Origin: Pseudomonadota bacterium
Lineage (GTDB): Bacteria > Pseudomonadota > Gammaproteobacteria > Magnimaribacterales > D2472
Reading direction: 5' to 3'
DNA: 64,000 nt
Assembly: GCA_028404565.1 (NCBI GenBank)
Contig: JAOOBR010000001.1
Location: 1 to 64,000, forward strand
In this document: positions 53,157 through 62,152 of the stretch, piece by piece
Numbering within the stretch: the stretch's first letter is position 1
Layout: each line of letters opens with the position of its first letter
Made by a program: the position numbers and the translations under genes
The notes under the pieces: model-generated
Told to the model about the DNA's origin: nothing
Database searches by the model: none
The model's input: the letters and a program-made list of their open reading frames with translations, nothing else

Positions 53157-55727
53157 TTATGCGAGCGATTGTACGATATTAGGGATATCAGAAACAAATT
53201 TTTCTCTATCGGAAGGCTTGCCTGCGCCTTGAGCAAATTCCACTCTTCCACCACCTTTACCTTCAATAGGTGACGTTAAGGCATTAATGAGGTCTTTTGC
53301 TGAAATTCTTGATTGAAGATCTTTTGATACGGAACAGAGAATAGTTAATGTCTCGTTTTTAGAGCTTAAAAGAATAAAGATAGAGTTATTTGCATTTTTC
53401 ATTTTTTCATCGAGTAGTGGTCTTAATTCTTTGATATCCTCTGATTCTGCCTCTTCAATTAATAATTTAAAGTTATCAATATCATGAGTATTAGAAGATT
53501 TAATTGTGGCTGCTTTGGCAGTTTTACCACCTTTCTTAAGATTTTTATTTTCCTTTAAAAGCTTACTTACTTTATCTTCAATTTCTTCAGCAGGAGCATT
53601 TAAAAGTTTTTGGAGTTGCATAGTTTGATTTTTAAGATTTGACAAATATTCTTGAGCTCTAGGACCAGATAGTGCTTCAATTCTTCTAATACCAGAGGCT
53701 ACACTGCTTTGACTTGTTATTATGAAAATACCAAGATCACCTGTTCTTGAAATATGTGTTCCGCCACAAAGTTCAAGAGAAAAATCATCTTCACCAATAG
53801 ATAAGACTCTTACCTGATCTTCATACTTTTCGCCAAATAAAGATTCTGCACCTGAATTCTTAGCATCTTCCAAATCCATTATTTTGGTAGTTACAGCAGA
53901 ATTCTTTAGTATCTCTTGATTAACTAAATCTTCAATTTTGGTTATCTCTTCATCAGATAAAGGCTCATCGTGAGAGAAATCAAATCTTAGTTTATGCTCA
54001 TCAACAAGTGAGCCCTTTTGCTTAACATGCTCTCCAAGTACCCTTTTTAATGCAGCATGAACTAAATGCGTAGCAGAATGATGAGCTTCAGTTTTTTCTC
54101 TTTTTTCTTTATTCACGTTAACTTCAATTTTATCATCAATTTTTAAGCTTCCTTTGTCTAACTTTATAAGGTGGATAAAAACTTTTCCAGATTTTTTGCA
54201 ATCTAAAATACTACCCTTGGCATTTTTAGATTTAAACTTACCTCTATCTCCAACCTGCCCACCTGACTCTGCATAAATTGCAGTCTGATTGAGCGCTATA
54301 AAGTACTCTTGTGGCTCATTAGCAAGCTCAACTTTTTCATTTTTATTCCAAATCGCTATTACATTTGAGTCTGAAGATAGATGTTCATAACCTATAAAAT
54401 CTGTTTCCTTTACATCTTCTGCAGTAGGAATCTTTGAAACAAATGAACTTGATGCCTTTGACATTTGTTGTTGAGATTCCATATTCTTCTTGAATCCTTT
54501 TTCATCAATCTCAATACCTTTTTCTCTTGCAATATCAGCAGTTAGATCAAATGGAAAACCAAAAGTATCATGAAGCTTAAAGGCCAAATCTCCTGAAATA
54601 ATTTCTTTATTAGCTTCTGCGAGAGTAGAGTCCAGAATTTGAATACCTTTATCAAGAGTTTGTAAAAACTGAGTCTCTTCATTTTTGATGAGTTTTTTAA
54701 TTCTTCCTTCGTCATTTTTTAATTGCGGATAGGCATTGCCCATTGCGTTAACAAAAGTTTTAACTAACTTATGCATAAAGGGTTTATCTGCTCCGATCTT
54801 ATAACCATGTCTGATAGCTCTCCTTAAGATTCTTCTGAGAACATAGCCTCTTCCTTCATTGGATGGAAAAACATCATCTGAAATTAAGAAGCATGATGAT
54901 CTTAGGTGGTCAGCAATTACTTTGTGGGAGACATCTCCAGCATTACTAAGGAGTTTCTCAGATTCTACAATTAGATTTGAAAAGATATCAGTTTCATAAT
55001 TTGATCCTACTCCCTGCATTACTGCAGCAATTCTTTCTAGCCCCATTCCAGTATCAACTGATGGTTTTGGTAAATCATGCAGTATGCCATCTGAATCTCG
55101 GTTGAATTGCATAAAGACTAAGTTCCATATCTCTACAAATCTATCGCCCTCATCTCCATCTTCACCTGGAGGTGTTCCATCATATATGTCTCCGTGATCA
55201 AAAAAGATTTCTGAGCAAGGACCACAAGGTCCAGTATCAGCCATCGACCAAAAATTATCTTTGTCTCCTAGCTTTGCAATTCTATCAGGGTCAATGCCAA
55301 TTTTATTTATCCAAATTTCTTTTGCCTCGTCATCATCTTTATAAACGGTAATCCATAACTTATCCTTATCTAGTTTAAGAACATCAGTTAAGAACTCCCA
55401 TGCGAAAACTATGGCCTCCTCTTTAAAGTAGTCGCCAAAGCTAAAGTTTCCTAACATTTCAAAAAAAGTATGATGGCGAAGTGTATAGCCTACATTTTCA
55501 AGATCATTATGTTTGCCCCCAGCACGAATACATTTTTGGGAAGAAGTGGCTCTGGAGTATTTAAGTTTTTCTTGGCCTAAAAAGACATCTTTAAACTGAA
55601 CCATGCCCGCATTAGTGAAAAGCAAAGTATCATCATTATTAGGTACGAGAGAACTTGAAGAAACAACACTATGATTCTTACTTTTAAAGAACTCTAAAAA
55701 TGCTTCTCTTATCTCATTGGTATTCAT
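53157..55727 (-). CDS. alaS: Alanyl-tRNA synthetase
   Basis: An 856-residue class II synthetase. The N-terminal catalytic core has 'IREAFLEFFKSKNHSVVSSSSLVPNNDDTLLFTNAGM'. The editing domain has zinc ligands in 'EAHHSATHLVHAALKRVLG' (HxxxH) and 'LELCGGTHISRTGDLG' (CxxxH). A C-terminal coiled-coil and DHHA1 domain ends in 'GKGGGRVEFAQGAG'. Slightly shorter than E. coli (876). It overlaps the upstream dehydrogenase gene by four bases. Confidence 0.98.
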   Translation of the reverse strand: MNTNEIREAFLEFFKSKNHSVVSSSSLVPNNDDTLLFTNAGMVQFKDVFLGQEKLKYSRATSSQKCIRAGGKHNDLENVGYTLRHHTFFEMLGNFSFGDYFKEEAIVFAWEFLTDVLKLDKDKLWITVYKDDDEAKEIWINKIGIDPDRIAKLGDKDNFWSMADTGPCGPCSEIFFDHGDIYDGTPPGEDGDEGDRFVEIWNLVFMQFNRDSDGILHDLPKPSVDTGMGLERIAAVMQGVGSNYETDIFSNLIVESEKLLSNAGDVSHKVIADHLRSSCFLISDDVFPSNEGRGYVLRRILRRAIRHGYKIGADKPFMHKLVKTFVNAMGNAYPQLKNDEGRIKKLIKNEETQFLQTLDKGIQILDSTLAEANKEIISGDLAFKLHDTFGFPFDLTADIAREKGIEIDEKGFKKNMESQQQMSKASSSFVSKIPTAEDVKETDFIGYEHLSSDSNVIAIWNKNEKVELANEPQEYFIALNQTAIYAESGGQVGDRGKFKSKNAKGSILDCKKSGKVFIHLIKLDKGSLKIDDKIEVNVNKEKREKTEAHHSATHLVHAALKRVLGEHVKQKGSLVDEHKLRFDFSHDEPLSDEEITKIEDLVNQEILKNSAVTTKIMDLEDAKNSGAESLFGEKYEDQVRVLSIGEDDFSLELCGGTHISRTGDLGIFIITSQSSVASGIRRIEALSGPRAQEYLSNLKNQTMQLQKLLNAPAEEIEDKVSKLLKENKNLKKGGKTAKAATIKSSNTHDIDNFKLLIEEAESEDIKELRPLLDEKMKNANNSIFILLSSKNETLTILCSVSKDLQSRISAKDLINALTSPIEGKGGGRVEFAQGAGKPSDREKFVSDIPNIVQSLA

Positions 55728-56515
55728 TTTTTTTCGTATCTGCCACCTGTTAGTGCATTACTAAAAATATTAATTAAAAATGAAAAATATGTCATAAGAA
55801 AGACTAGCACTTTGTATCTTTTACTTGGGATAGAAAGACGCTTGCCAGCAAACATTGCATCAAGGCCTTCTCTAGCTACTCTCTCAGCAGTTAACTTCAT
55901 AAATGCAGGCACTTTGTCCATTTGCTCTTGAGTTCCTGATGCAGAATGAAATTCAGTAACTGTATAACCGGGGCAAACAGAAGTTGAAGAGATTCCCTTA
56001 CGTTTGTAATTTATATTTATAGAATCACTAAATCGATTCATAAATGTTTTAATAGGGCCATAGAGTGTTTGAATTGCAGATGGTGGAGCAAAAGATGCCA
56101 CTGAAGAGACAATCATAACTTTTCCACTGCCCCTTGCTAAAAGATCGGGTACAAACTTCTTTGTTAGAGCGATTACAGATATTGCTAGCACTCTGAGACT
56201 TTTTTCTTCATCTTCCATAGGAACTTCATGAAACGGTTTTGGCAATCCATAACCTGCATTATTGATTAGAATTTCTACGTCATAATTATTATTCTTACAA
56301 AATTCATGAATTTGATCTGGTGCATCAACTTCAGCTAAATCAGCTGTGATGTAATCAACATTCACTTGATACCTACTTCTAATTTCTGATGCTAATTCTT
56401 GCAATCTATTTTCTCTCCTAGCAGTCAAAATAATATTGTGGCCTCTTTCAGCAAGCTGTATTGCTATTTCTTTTCCAATTCCCGCTGAAGCGCCTGTAAC
56501 TATTGCATATGACAT
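55724..56515 (-). CDS. Short-chain dehydrogenase/reductase
   Basis: A 263-residue classical SDR. Cofactor motif TGASAGIGKEIA (8-19), 'NNAGYG', serine in 'MIVSSVASFAPPSA' and the catalytic YxxxK in 'TLYGPIKTFMNRF'. The arginine-containing 'TARRENRL' after the second strand favours NADPH. Near the C-terminus is a hydrophobic stretch ('YKVLVFLMTYFSFLINIF') that may dock on the membrane. Substrate unknown. It abuts the gamma-carbonic-anhydrase-like gene with no gap. Confidence 0.88.
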   Translation of the reverse strand: MSYAIVTGASAGIGKEIAIQLAERGHNIILTARRENRLQELASEIRSRYQVNVDYITADLAEVDAPDQIHEFCKNNNYDVEILINNAGYGLPKPFHEVPMEDEEKSLRVLAISVIALTKKFVPDLLARGSGKVMIVSSVASFAPPSAIQTLYGPIKTFMNRFSDSININYKRKGISSTSVCPGYTVTEFHSASGTQEQMDKVPAFMKLTAERVAREGLDAMFAGKRLSIPSKRYKVLVFLMTYFSFLINIFSNALTGGRYEKK

Positions 56516-57031
56516 TTAAAAATCTCCTTTTTTATATCTTTTATAATTTTCAACATAAAATTTTGAGTTTAAAGTTGGTAGTTGTTGCTCTTCCTCCGAT
56601 AACTCTCTTTTTACCTTGGCTGGAATGCCCATAACCATTGAACCATCAGGGATTACAGCATTCTCAGTTATCAAAGCTTTGGCTCCAATTATGCAGTTTT
56701 TACCTATTTTTGCACCATTTAGAATGACAGAATTGATACCAATTAGCGAGCCATCGCCAATTTCACATCCATGAAGCATAGCCATATGCCCTACGGTAAC
56801 ATTATTACCAATGGTGCATTTAAAACCAGGATCTGTATGAATAATAGAACCTTCTTGAATATTTGACCCTTTCCCTATGCAAATAGGCTCATTGTCTCCT
56901 CTTACTACGCAATTAAACCAAATACTTGCGTCTGTATCTAAGAAAACATCGCCAATAACGGTAGCATTACTGGCAATCCAGTAATTTTCGTCACGCATTT
57001 TAGGTTTTTTGCCATCTAGTTCGTAAATCAT
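56516..57031 (-). CDS. Gamma-carbonic-anhydrase-family hexapeptide-repeat protein
   Basis: A 171-residue left-handed beta-helix protein of the YrdA/PaaY type. Hexapeptide repeats run from 'ATVIGDVFL' to '[10 protein letters not shown]'. Metal-binding histidines are in 'IIHTDPG' and '[10 protein letters not shown]', spaced as in gamma-carbonic anhydrases. Family members have carbonic anhydrase or thioesterase activity, or none. It overlaps the NUDIX gene by four bases. Confidence 0.88.
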   Translation of the reverse strand: MIYELDGKKPKMRDENYWIASNATVIGDVFLDTDASIWFNCVVRGDNEPICIGKGSNIQEGSIIHTDPGFKCTIGNNVTVGHMAMLHGCEIGDGSLIGINSVILNGAKIGKNCIIGAKALITENAVIPDGSMVMGIPAKVKRELSEEEQQLPTLNSKFYVENYKRYKKGDF

Positions 57032-57603
57032 CGCTTCCAGTCCAATTTTATTCCTGCATCAAAATAATCATTAACAAAAATTGCTGTGATCATTGCAGTA
57101 AGTCCCCAAATTTTAAAACCATTATAACTCCATGATGGTGATTTAAACTTAATTCCGTCTCTTTCTAATTCTTGCCAAATGATATTTTTCTCATCAAGTA
57201 AATAAAAAATAGGGACATCAAATATTTCATCTATTTCATAATTAGATTTAAAGGTTTGATTAGTTTTTAAAAATCCAACCACTGGATGAACTTCTACTTT
57301 ATGTCTCGAAATAAAATAATCCATTTTTCCTAGGATCTCTAAATTTGTAAATTGGAGATTAATTTCTTCTTCACATTCTCTAAGAGCAGTCTGAAAAATA
57401 TCTTGATCAATCTCTTCCATCATTCCACCAGGAAAACTAACTTCACCTGCATGAGTTTTCATTTTCGATGATCTCAACGTAAATTTAATAGAAAAATTTT
57501 CGTCACTAATTTTTGATAATAAAATCATAACGCCGGCTTTTCTGTTTCCAGAAGTTGCATCATAATTAATATTATTTAATTTATCTTTTATAGAAGAAAT
57601 CAT
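57028..57603 (-). CDS. NUDIX hydrolase, CoA-pyrophosphatase type
   Basis: A 191-residue NUDIX protein. '[13 protein letters not shown]' is the extra CoA-pyrophosphatase motif (family: 'L..HaGqVaFPGG'). The Nudix box follows in '[23 protein letters not shown]'. Such enzymes split CoA and derivatives into phosphopantetheine and 3',5'-ADP. The C-terminal '[15 protein letters not shown]' is also typical. First gene of the 57603-50599 minus-strand run. Confidence 0.88.
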   Translation of the reverse strand: MISSIKDKLNNINYDATSGNRKAGVMILLSKISDENFSIKFTLRSSKMKTHAGEVSFPGGMMEEIDQDIFQTALRECEEEINLQFTNLEILGKMDYFISRHKVEVHPVVGFLKTNQTFKSNYEIDEIFDVPIFYLLDEKNIIWQELERDGIKFKSPSWSYNGFKIWGLTAMITAIFVNDYFDAGIKLDWKR

Positions 57604-57646
57604 TTAAGATAGTTTAACTTTTTTTAGAAAAAATATTGGTTAAGTT

Positions 57647-58183
57647 GTGAAGTATTGTTCAAATTGTGGAAGCTCAAATTTAGAATTTAAAATCCCTGAA
57701 GATGATAATCGCAAGCGATACTGTTGCAATGATTGCGATACAATTTTTTATACAAATCCAAATCTAGTTGTAGGCACATTATCAACATTTGATAATAAAA
57801 TATTAATTGCTAAAAGAAGTATTCATCCACGTAAAGATAAGTGGACCTTGCCGGCAGGTTTTCTTGAAAATGCAGAAACTATGCAAGCTGGTGCATTAAG
57901 AGAAACATTAGAAGAAACTCAAGCTAAAGCTGAAATAATTAAGCCATATACTGTCATAAGTCTACCGCATATCAGTCAGATACACGTTTTTTATCTAGCT
58001 ACACTTCTTTCAGATTCCTTTGGACCAACTAATGAAAGTAGTGAAGTAAAGCTGGTTGAAATATCAGAGATTCCATGGGATGAGTTAGCTTTCCCAACAG
58101 TTTCAATGACTCTAAAATATTATGTTGAGGATTCAAAAAAGGATAATTTTGAATTTCGTGAAGAAGAGATTTTACTGAGCTAA
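57647..58183 (+). CDS. NUDIX hydrolase with N-terminal zinc ribbon
   Basis: A 178-residue protein. Zinc ribbon: 'YCSNCGS' (Cys4, Cys7) and 'CCNDC'. The NUDIX domain has 'DKWTLPAGFLENAETMQAGALRETLEETQA', with the exact G-x5-E-x7-RE-x2-EE box. This layout resembles the shorter NudC-like or ADP-ribose/NADH pyrophosphatases. The start is GTG at 57647, since an ATG does not occur before the zinc ribbon. The last four bases overlap purL, convergent. Confidence 0.85.
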   Translation: MKYCSNCGSSNLEFKIPEDDNRKRYCCNDCDTIFYTNPNLVVGTLSTFDNKILIAKRSIHPRKDKWTLPAGFLENAETMQAGALRETLEETQAKAEIIKPYTVISLPHISQIHVFYLATLLSDSFGPTNESSEVKLVEISEIPWDELAFPTVSMTLKYYVEDSKKDNFEFREEEILLS

Positions 58184-61100
58184 CTTACAAACTTTTTAGC
58201 GTTAATAAAGATCTGCATCCAAGGAGAAAACTCTCCCCAAGATAATGGTTTCCATGAAAATTGGTGGGAGCGAAAAACTCTCTCAGGGTGAGGCATCATG
58301 ATTGTTATATTTCCATTATCATTTGTGATTCCTGTAATTCCTGAAGGTGATTTATTTGGGTTCAATGGATATTGTTCTGTTTGATATCCTGACGAATCAA
58401 CAAAAGTCATACAGATCTTTTCTGAATCAAAAAGTTTATTTATTTCATCTTCATTTTCAAAACATGCTCTGCCCTCTCCATGCGAAACAATAATTGGTAG
58501 CGACCAGTCTTCCATATCATTTAACAGTATAGATTTTGATTTAAGAATTTTTACCTGGCTTAGTCTTGCTTCAAATTGATCGGAATGATTCTTTTGGAAA
58601 CTTGGCCAAGAGTCTGTTCCAGGAATAATTTCTTTTATGGAGGAAAGCATCTGACATCCGTTACAAACACCAAGTGTAAATTTTTGCTCGTCCTCAAAAA
58701 ATTTTAAAAACTTTTCTTGAATGCTATCACTAAAATTGATTGTGCTAGACCAACCTTTACCTGCTCCTAAAACATCACCATATGAAAATCCACCACAAAC
58801 AGCGAGACCATTAAATTGATTTAAATCTTTTTTCTGCTCTAACAAATCCTGCATATGAATATCATGTGCTTCAAAACCTGCTTTTATGAATGCAGCTGCC
58901 ATTTCATTTTGCCCATTTACACCCTGCTCTCTCAAAATTGCAACTTTTGGCTTATTTTTAAGGAAATTTAGTATTTTTAGACCTTTTTTAGGTTGCTTAA
59001 AGGAGTCATTGGCAAATAATCCAGTATTTGAGGTCTTTGAAATAAGATCAAACTCCGACTTTGCGTCATCTTTATTATCTCTTATAGATTTAATGCGATA
59101 TGAGACCTGAGACCAAACCTGCTCAAGCTCTGCAATGTCTCGTGAGAATAACTTATCCTTATTTTTATCAAGAATATCAAAGTTACTTCCCCCTATTTTT
59201 CCTAAATACTGGAATATGAGGTTTTGAGAATCAGCTGATTGCTTTAATTCTTTTAATTTAGATTCATTAATTTGAATAACAACTCCAACCTCTTCAGAAA
59301 ATAAGAATTGCTCTGGTGAAACCTGAAAATTATTATCCAATGAAATCGAGCATCCTATTTTATTTGTAAAGCAAAGTTCAGATAAGGAGGTAAGGATCCC
59401 GCCATCAGAGATATCATGAAGTGCATGAATATTTTTTTTATTTATTCCCCATTGAATAAAATTAAATAAATTTAACAGCTCTTCAGATGAAATATCTGGT
59501 GTATCAGTAAATGAAGTTTCAAAAATATCTTGATAAATTGATCCATTCAATCTAAAAAAAGTATTTGGTTTTACTAAAACTAAGCATGGATCTTCTAAGT
59601 TTTTATACTCTGTGGTTATTGATTTTCTTACATCTTTGACAGGTGCCATAGCTGAAATGATTCCTGTCATTGGACTTTTAACAGTAAAGTTTGTTTGCTC
59701 TTTTTCCCAAGTCGTTTTCATGGATAAAGAATCTTTACCGACAGGAATTGCTATTCCAAGGTCAATACAAAAGTTTGATAACGCTTCCACTCCTTTTCTA
59801 AGATTTAAATCTTCAATATTTTCTCCACATGCTGCCATCCAGTTAGCTGATGCTCTTATAGAAGAAATAGATTCAATTGGTACTGACATCATATTAGTTA
59901 CAGCTTCAGCTACTGCCATTCGCATTGAGGCAGCTGCATTATGAATAGATAAAGCTGGTCTCTCTCCAATACTTATAACTTCTCCGCAAACATCGTCAAA
60001 AGATCTCAAGGACATAGCATAGTTTGATGTAGGTACTTGCCACTTTCCAACAAACTGATCTCTTGCAACCATTCCTCCTACAGATCTATCACCAATTGTA
60101 ATTAAAAATGACTTTGAGCCAACAGTAGGATGACTAAGAACATTTTCAGCACTATTCTCAATATGTTTTTTAACAGACTCTTTTGCTTTTGGATCAAGCT
60201 CTGAAATATCTAAATCATTGTCTTCATCTATTGCTATCTTTTGTTCAACATTAAAAACATTTTTTTCTTCTTTAACGACTTTTTTTTCTAGGGGCAGTTC
60301 ACCAAACAGCATAGATAGGGGGACCTCCACTGGATAGTTATTAGCACTTTCATCAAAAAGTTTTACATATTTATCACTTGTTGTTTTTCCTACAACTGCA
60401 AAAGGACAACGTTCTCTCTCACAAATTTCTTTAAATAGCTCTTCATTATTAGAATTAATACTTAAAACATACCTTTCCTGAGATTCGTTTGACCAGATTT
60501 CCATCGGTGACATTGAAAGATCTGCGCATGGAATATCTTTAAGATTTATATGTACTCCCAATTCACTATCTTTAGCTAGTTCTGGTATCGCATTTGAAAG
60601 GCCCCCTGCACCAACATCATGAATAAACTCTATGATGCTGGGATTTTTATTGTTACAAGTATTAATTACTTCTTGGCATCGTCTTTCCATTTCTGCGTTA
60701 TCTCTTTGCACTGAAGCAAAATCTAGATCCTCATCACTTTGTCCTGATGACATTGATGATGCAGCGCCGCCTCCAAGACCAATGAGCATTGATGGACCAC
60801 CTAAAACAATTACCAAATAGTCCTCACTAATTTGTTTTTTAAAATTATTCCTATCAATAATCTCTCCGATTCCACCTGCCAACATAATTGGTTTGTGATA
60901 ACCATATGCTGTGGAATCTTTGAAAGAAGTTTCAAAACTTCTGAAGTAACCTAATATTGATGGACGACCAAATTCATTATTAAATGCTGCACCTCCAAGA
61001 GGTGCATCAATCATTATTTCAAGTGGCGAAGCAATCCTTTCTGGTTTATTCTCATCATCTTCCCAAGAGCGAATAAAGTCAGGGAGTCTCAAGTTTGAAA

Positions 61101-62088
61101 CATTAAACCCAACCAAGCCAACCTTTGGCTTTGCTCCCATTCCAGTTGCACCCTCATCTCTTATCTCTCCGCCTGATCCTGTGGACGCTCCTGGAAACGG
61201 TGAAATTGCGGTCGGGTGATTATGAGTTTCTACCTTTATAGTTGAATTAATCTTTTCTTGAATGAACTCATAAGTTTGATCATCATTTACTGAAAGCCTT
61301 TTAGTATTAACGCCTTCAACAATGGCGGCATTATCTTTATAGGCAGAAATAATATTTTTTGGTGACTCTTTACTGGTCTTCTTAATAAGCTGAAATAAAG
61401 AATCTTCTTTTTCTTCATTACCCACTTGCCAGATAGTGTTAAAGATCTTATGCCTGCAATGTTCTGAGTTTGCTTGCGAGAACATCATGAGTTCAGCATC
61501 AGTAGGATTTCTATTAATCGAATTATAAAAATCTAAGAGATAATCTATTTCATCATTTGAAATTGCAAAACCATATTTTGTGTTTGCATCCTCAAGAGCT
61601 TTTTTCCCACCAGAAATAATATCAATCTCACTGAGACTTCTTTTATCTGTATCAAAGAAAAATTCTTCTAACTCTTCAGTTGTTGAGTAAATAGATTGAG
61701 TCATACGATCAAAGACTGAGGAAAGGTCAAGGTTTGAATTAGGCTCTAAGTTAGAAATCTTAAAGCCATAAAACCTCTCAATTCTGAATATTCCAACAAT
61801 CCCAACATTTTTAAAAATATCTTCAGTTTTTGAAGACCAAGGACTAATGGTTGATCTTCTAGGCCCTACAAAAAAATCAAATTCTTTTGCTAGATCCTCG
61901 CAGCCAAGAATCCTTTTACATCTATCAATCTCATTACAAGAGTCCTCTGCACTAACTAAGAAAACCTCAATACATTCAATAGTCGCTTTAGAGTTATTTG
62001 AAAAATTGAATTCGTCAGTAAGCTTGGCGGCAGTTGCCGAAGAAAAGGCATTTCCCCCAGAGAAGATATTAATTTTTAAATTTGACAC
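58180..62088 (-). CDS. purL: Phosphoribosylformylglycinamidine synthase
   Basis: A 1302-residue single-chain FGAM synthase, the fourth step of purine synthesis. The N-terminal and linker domain ('MFSQANSEHCRHKIF') is followed by the two PurL repeats ('KVETHNHPTAISPFPGASTGSGGEIRDEGATG', 'LVIVLGGPSMLIGLGGGAASS', 'HDVGAGGLSNAIPEL', 'ALHDISDGGILTSLSEL'). The C-terminal glutaminase has nucleophile Cys in 'LGVCNGCQML' and the His/Glu pair in 'MMPHPERVF'. Length equals the gammaproteobacterial large form (~1295). Confidence 0.98.
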   Translation of the reverse strand: MSNLKINIFSGGNAFSSATAAKLTDEFNFSNNSKATIECIEVFLVSAEDSCNEIDRCKRILGCEDLAKEFDFFVGPRRSTISPWSSKTEDIFKNVGIVGIFRIERFYGFKISNLEPNSNLDLSSVFDRMTQSIYSTTEELEEFFFDTDKRSLSEIDIISGGKKALEDANTKYGFAISNDEIDYLLDFYNSINRNPTDAELMMFSQANSEHCRHKIFNTIWQVGNEEKEDSLFQLIKKTSKESPKNIISAYKDNAAIVEGVNTKRLSVNDDQTYEFIQEKINSTIKVETHNHPTAISPFPGASTGSGGEIRDEGATGMGAKPKVGLVGFNVSNLRLPDFIRSWEDDENKPERIASPLEIMIDAPLGGAAFNNEFGRPSILGYFRSFETSFKDSTAYGYHKPIMLAGGIGEIIDRNNFKKQISEDYLVIVLGGPSMLIGLGGGAASSMSSGQSDEDLDFASVQRDNAEMERRCQEVINTCNNKNPSIIEFIHDVGAGGLSNAIPELAKDSELGVHINLKDIPCADLSMSPMEIWSNESQERYVLSINSNNEELFKEICERERCPFAVVGKTTSDKYVKLFDESANNYPVEVPLSMLFGELPLEKKVVKEEKNVFNVEQKIAIDEDNDLDISELDPKAKESVKKHIENSAENVLSHPTVGSKSFLITIGDRSVGGMVARDQFVGKWQVPTSNYAMSLRSFDDVCGEVISIGERPALSIHNAAASMRMAVAEAVTNMMSVPIESISSIRASANWMAACGENIEDLNLRKGVEALSNFCIDLGIAIPVGKDSLSMKTTWEKEQTNFTVKSPMTGIISAMAPVKDVRKSITTEYKNLEDPCLVLVKPNTFFRLNGSIYQDIFETSFTDTPDISSEELLNLFNFIQWGINKKNIHALHDISDGGILTSLSELCFTNKIGCSISLDNNFQVSPEQFLFSEEVGVVIQINESKLKELKQSADSQNLIFQYLGKIGGSNFDILDKNKDKLFSRDIAELEQVWSQVSYRIKSIRDNKDDAKSEFDLISKTSNTGLFANDSFKQPKKGLKILNFLKNKPKVAILREQGVNGQNEMAAAFIKAGFEAHDIHMQDLLEQKKDLNQFNGLAVCGGFSYGDVLGAGKGWSSTINFSDSIQEKFLKFFEDEQKFTLGVCNGCQMLSSIKEIIPGTDSWPSFQKNHSDQFEARLSQVKILKSKSILLNDMEDWSLPIIVSHGEGRACFENEDEINKLFDSEKICMTFVDSSGYQTEQYPLNPNKSPSGITGITNDNGNITIMMPHPERVFRSHQFSWKPLSWGEFSPWMQIFINAKKFVS

Positions 62089-62152
62089 TTATTAAAGATT
62101 TAAAAACCTTAATACAATTATAGGATAAAAACTTTGCTCAAACAGTAGCAAT

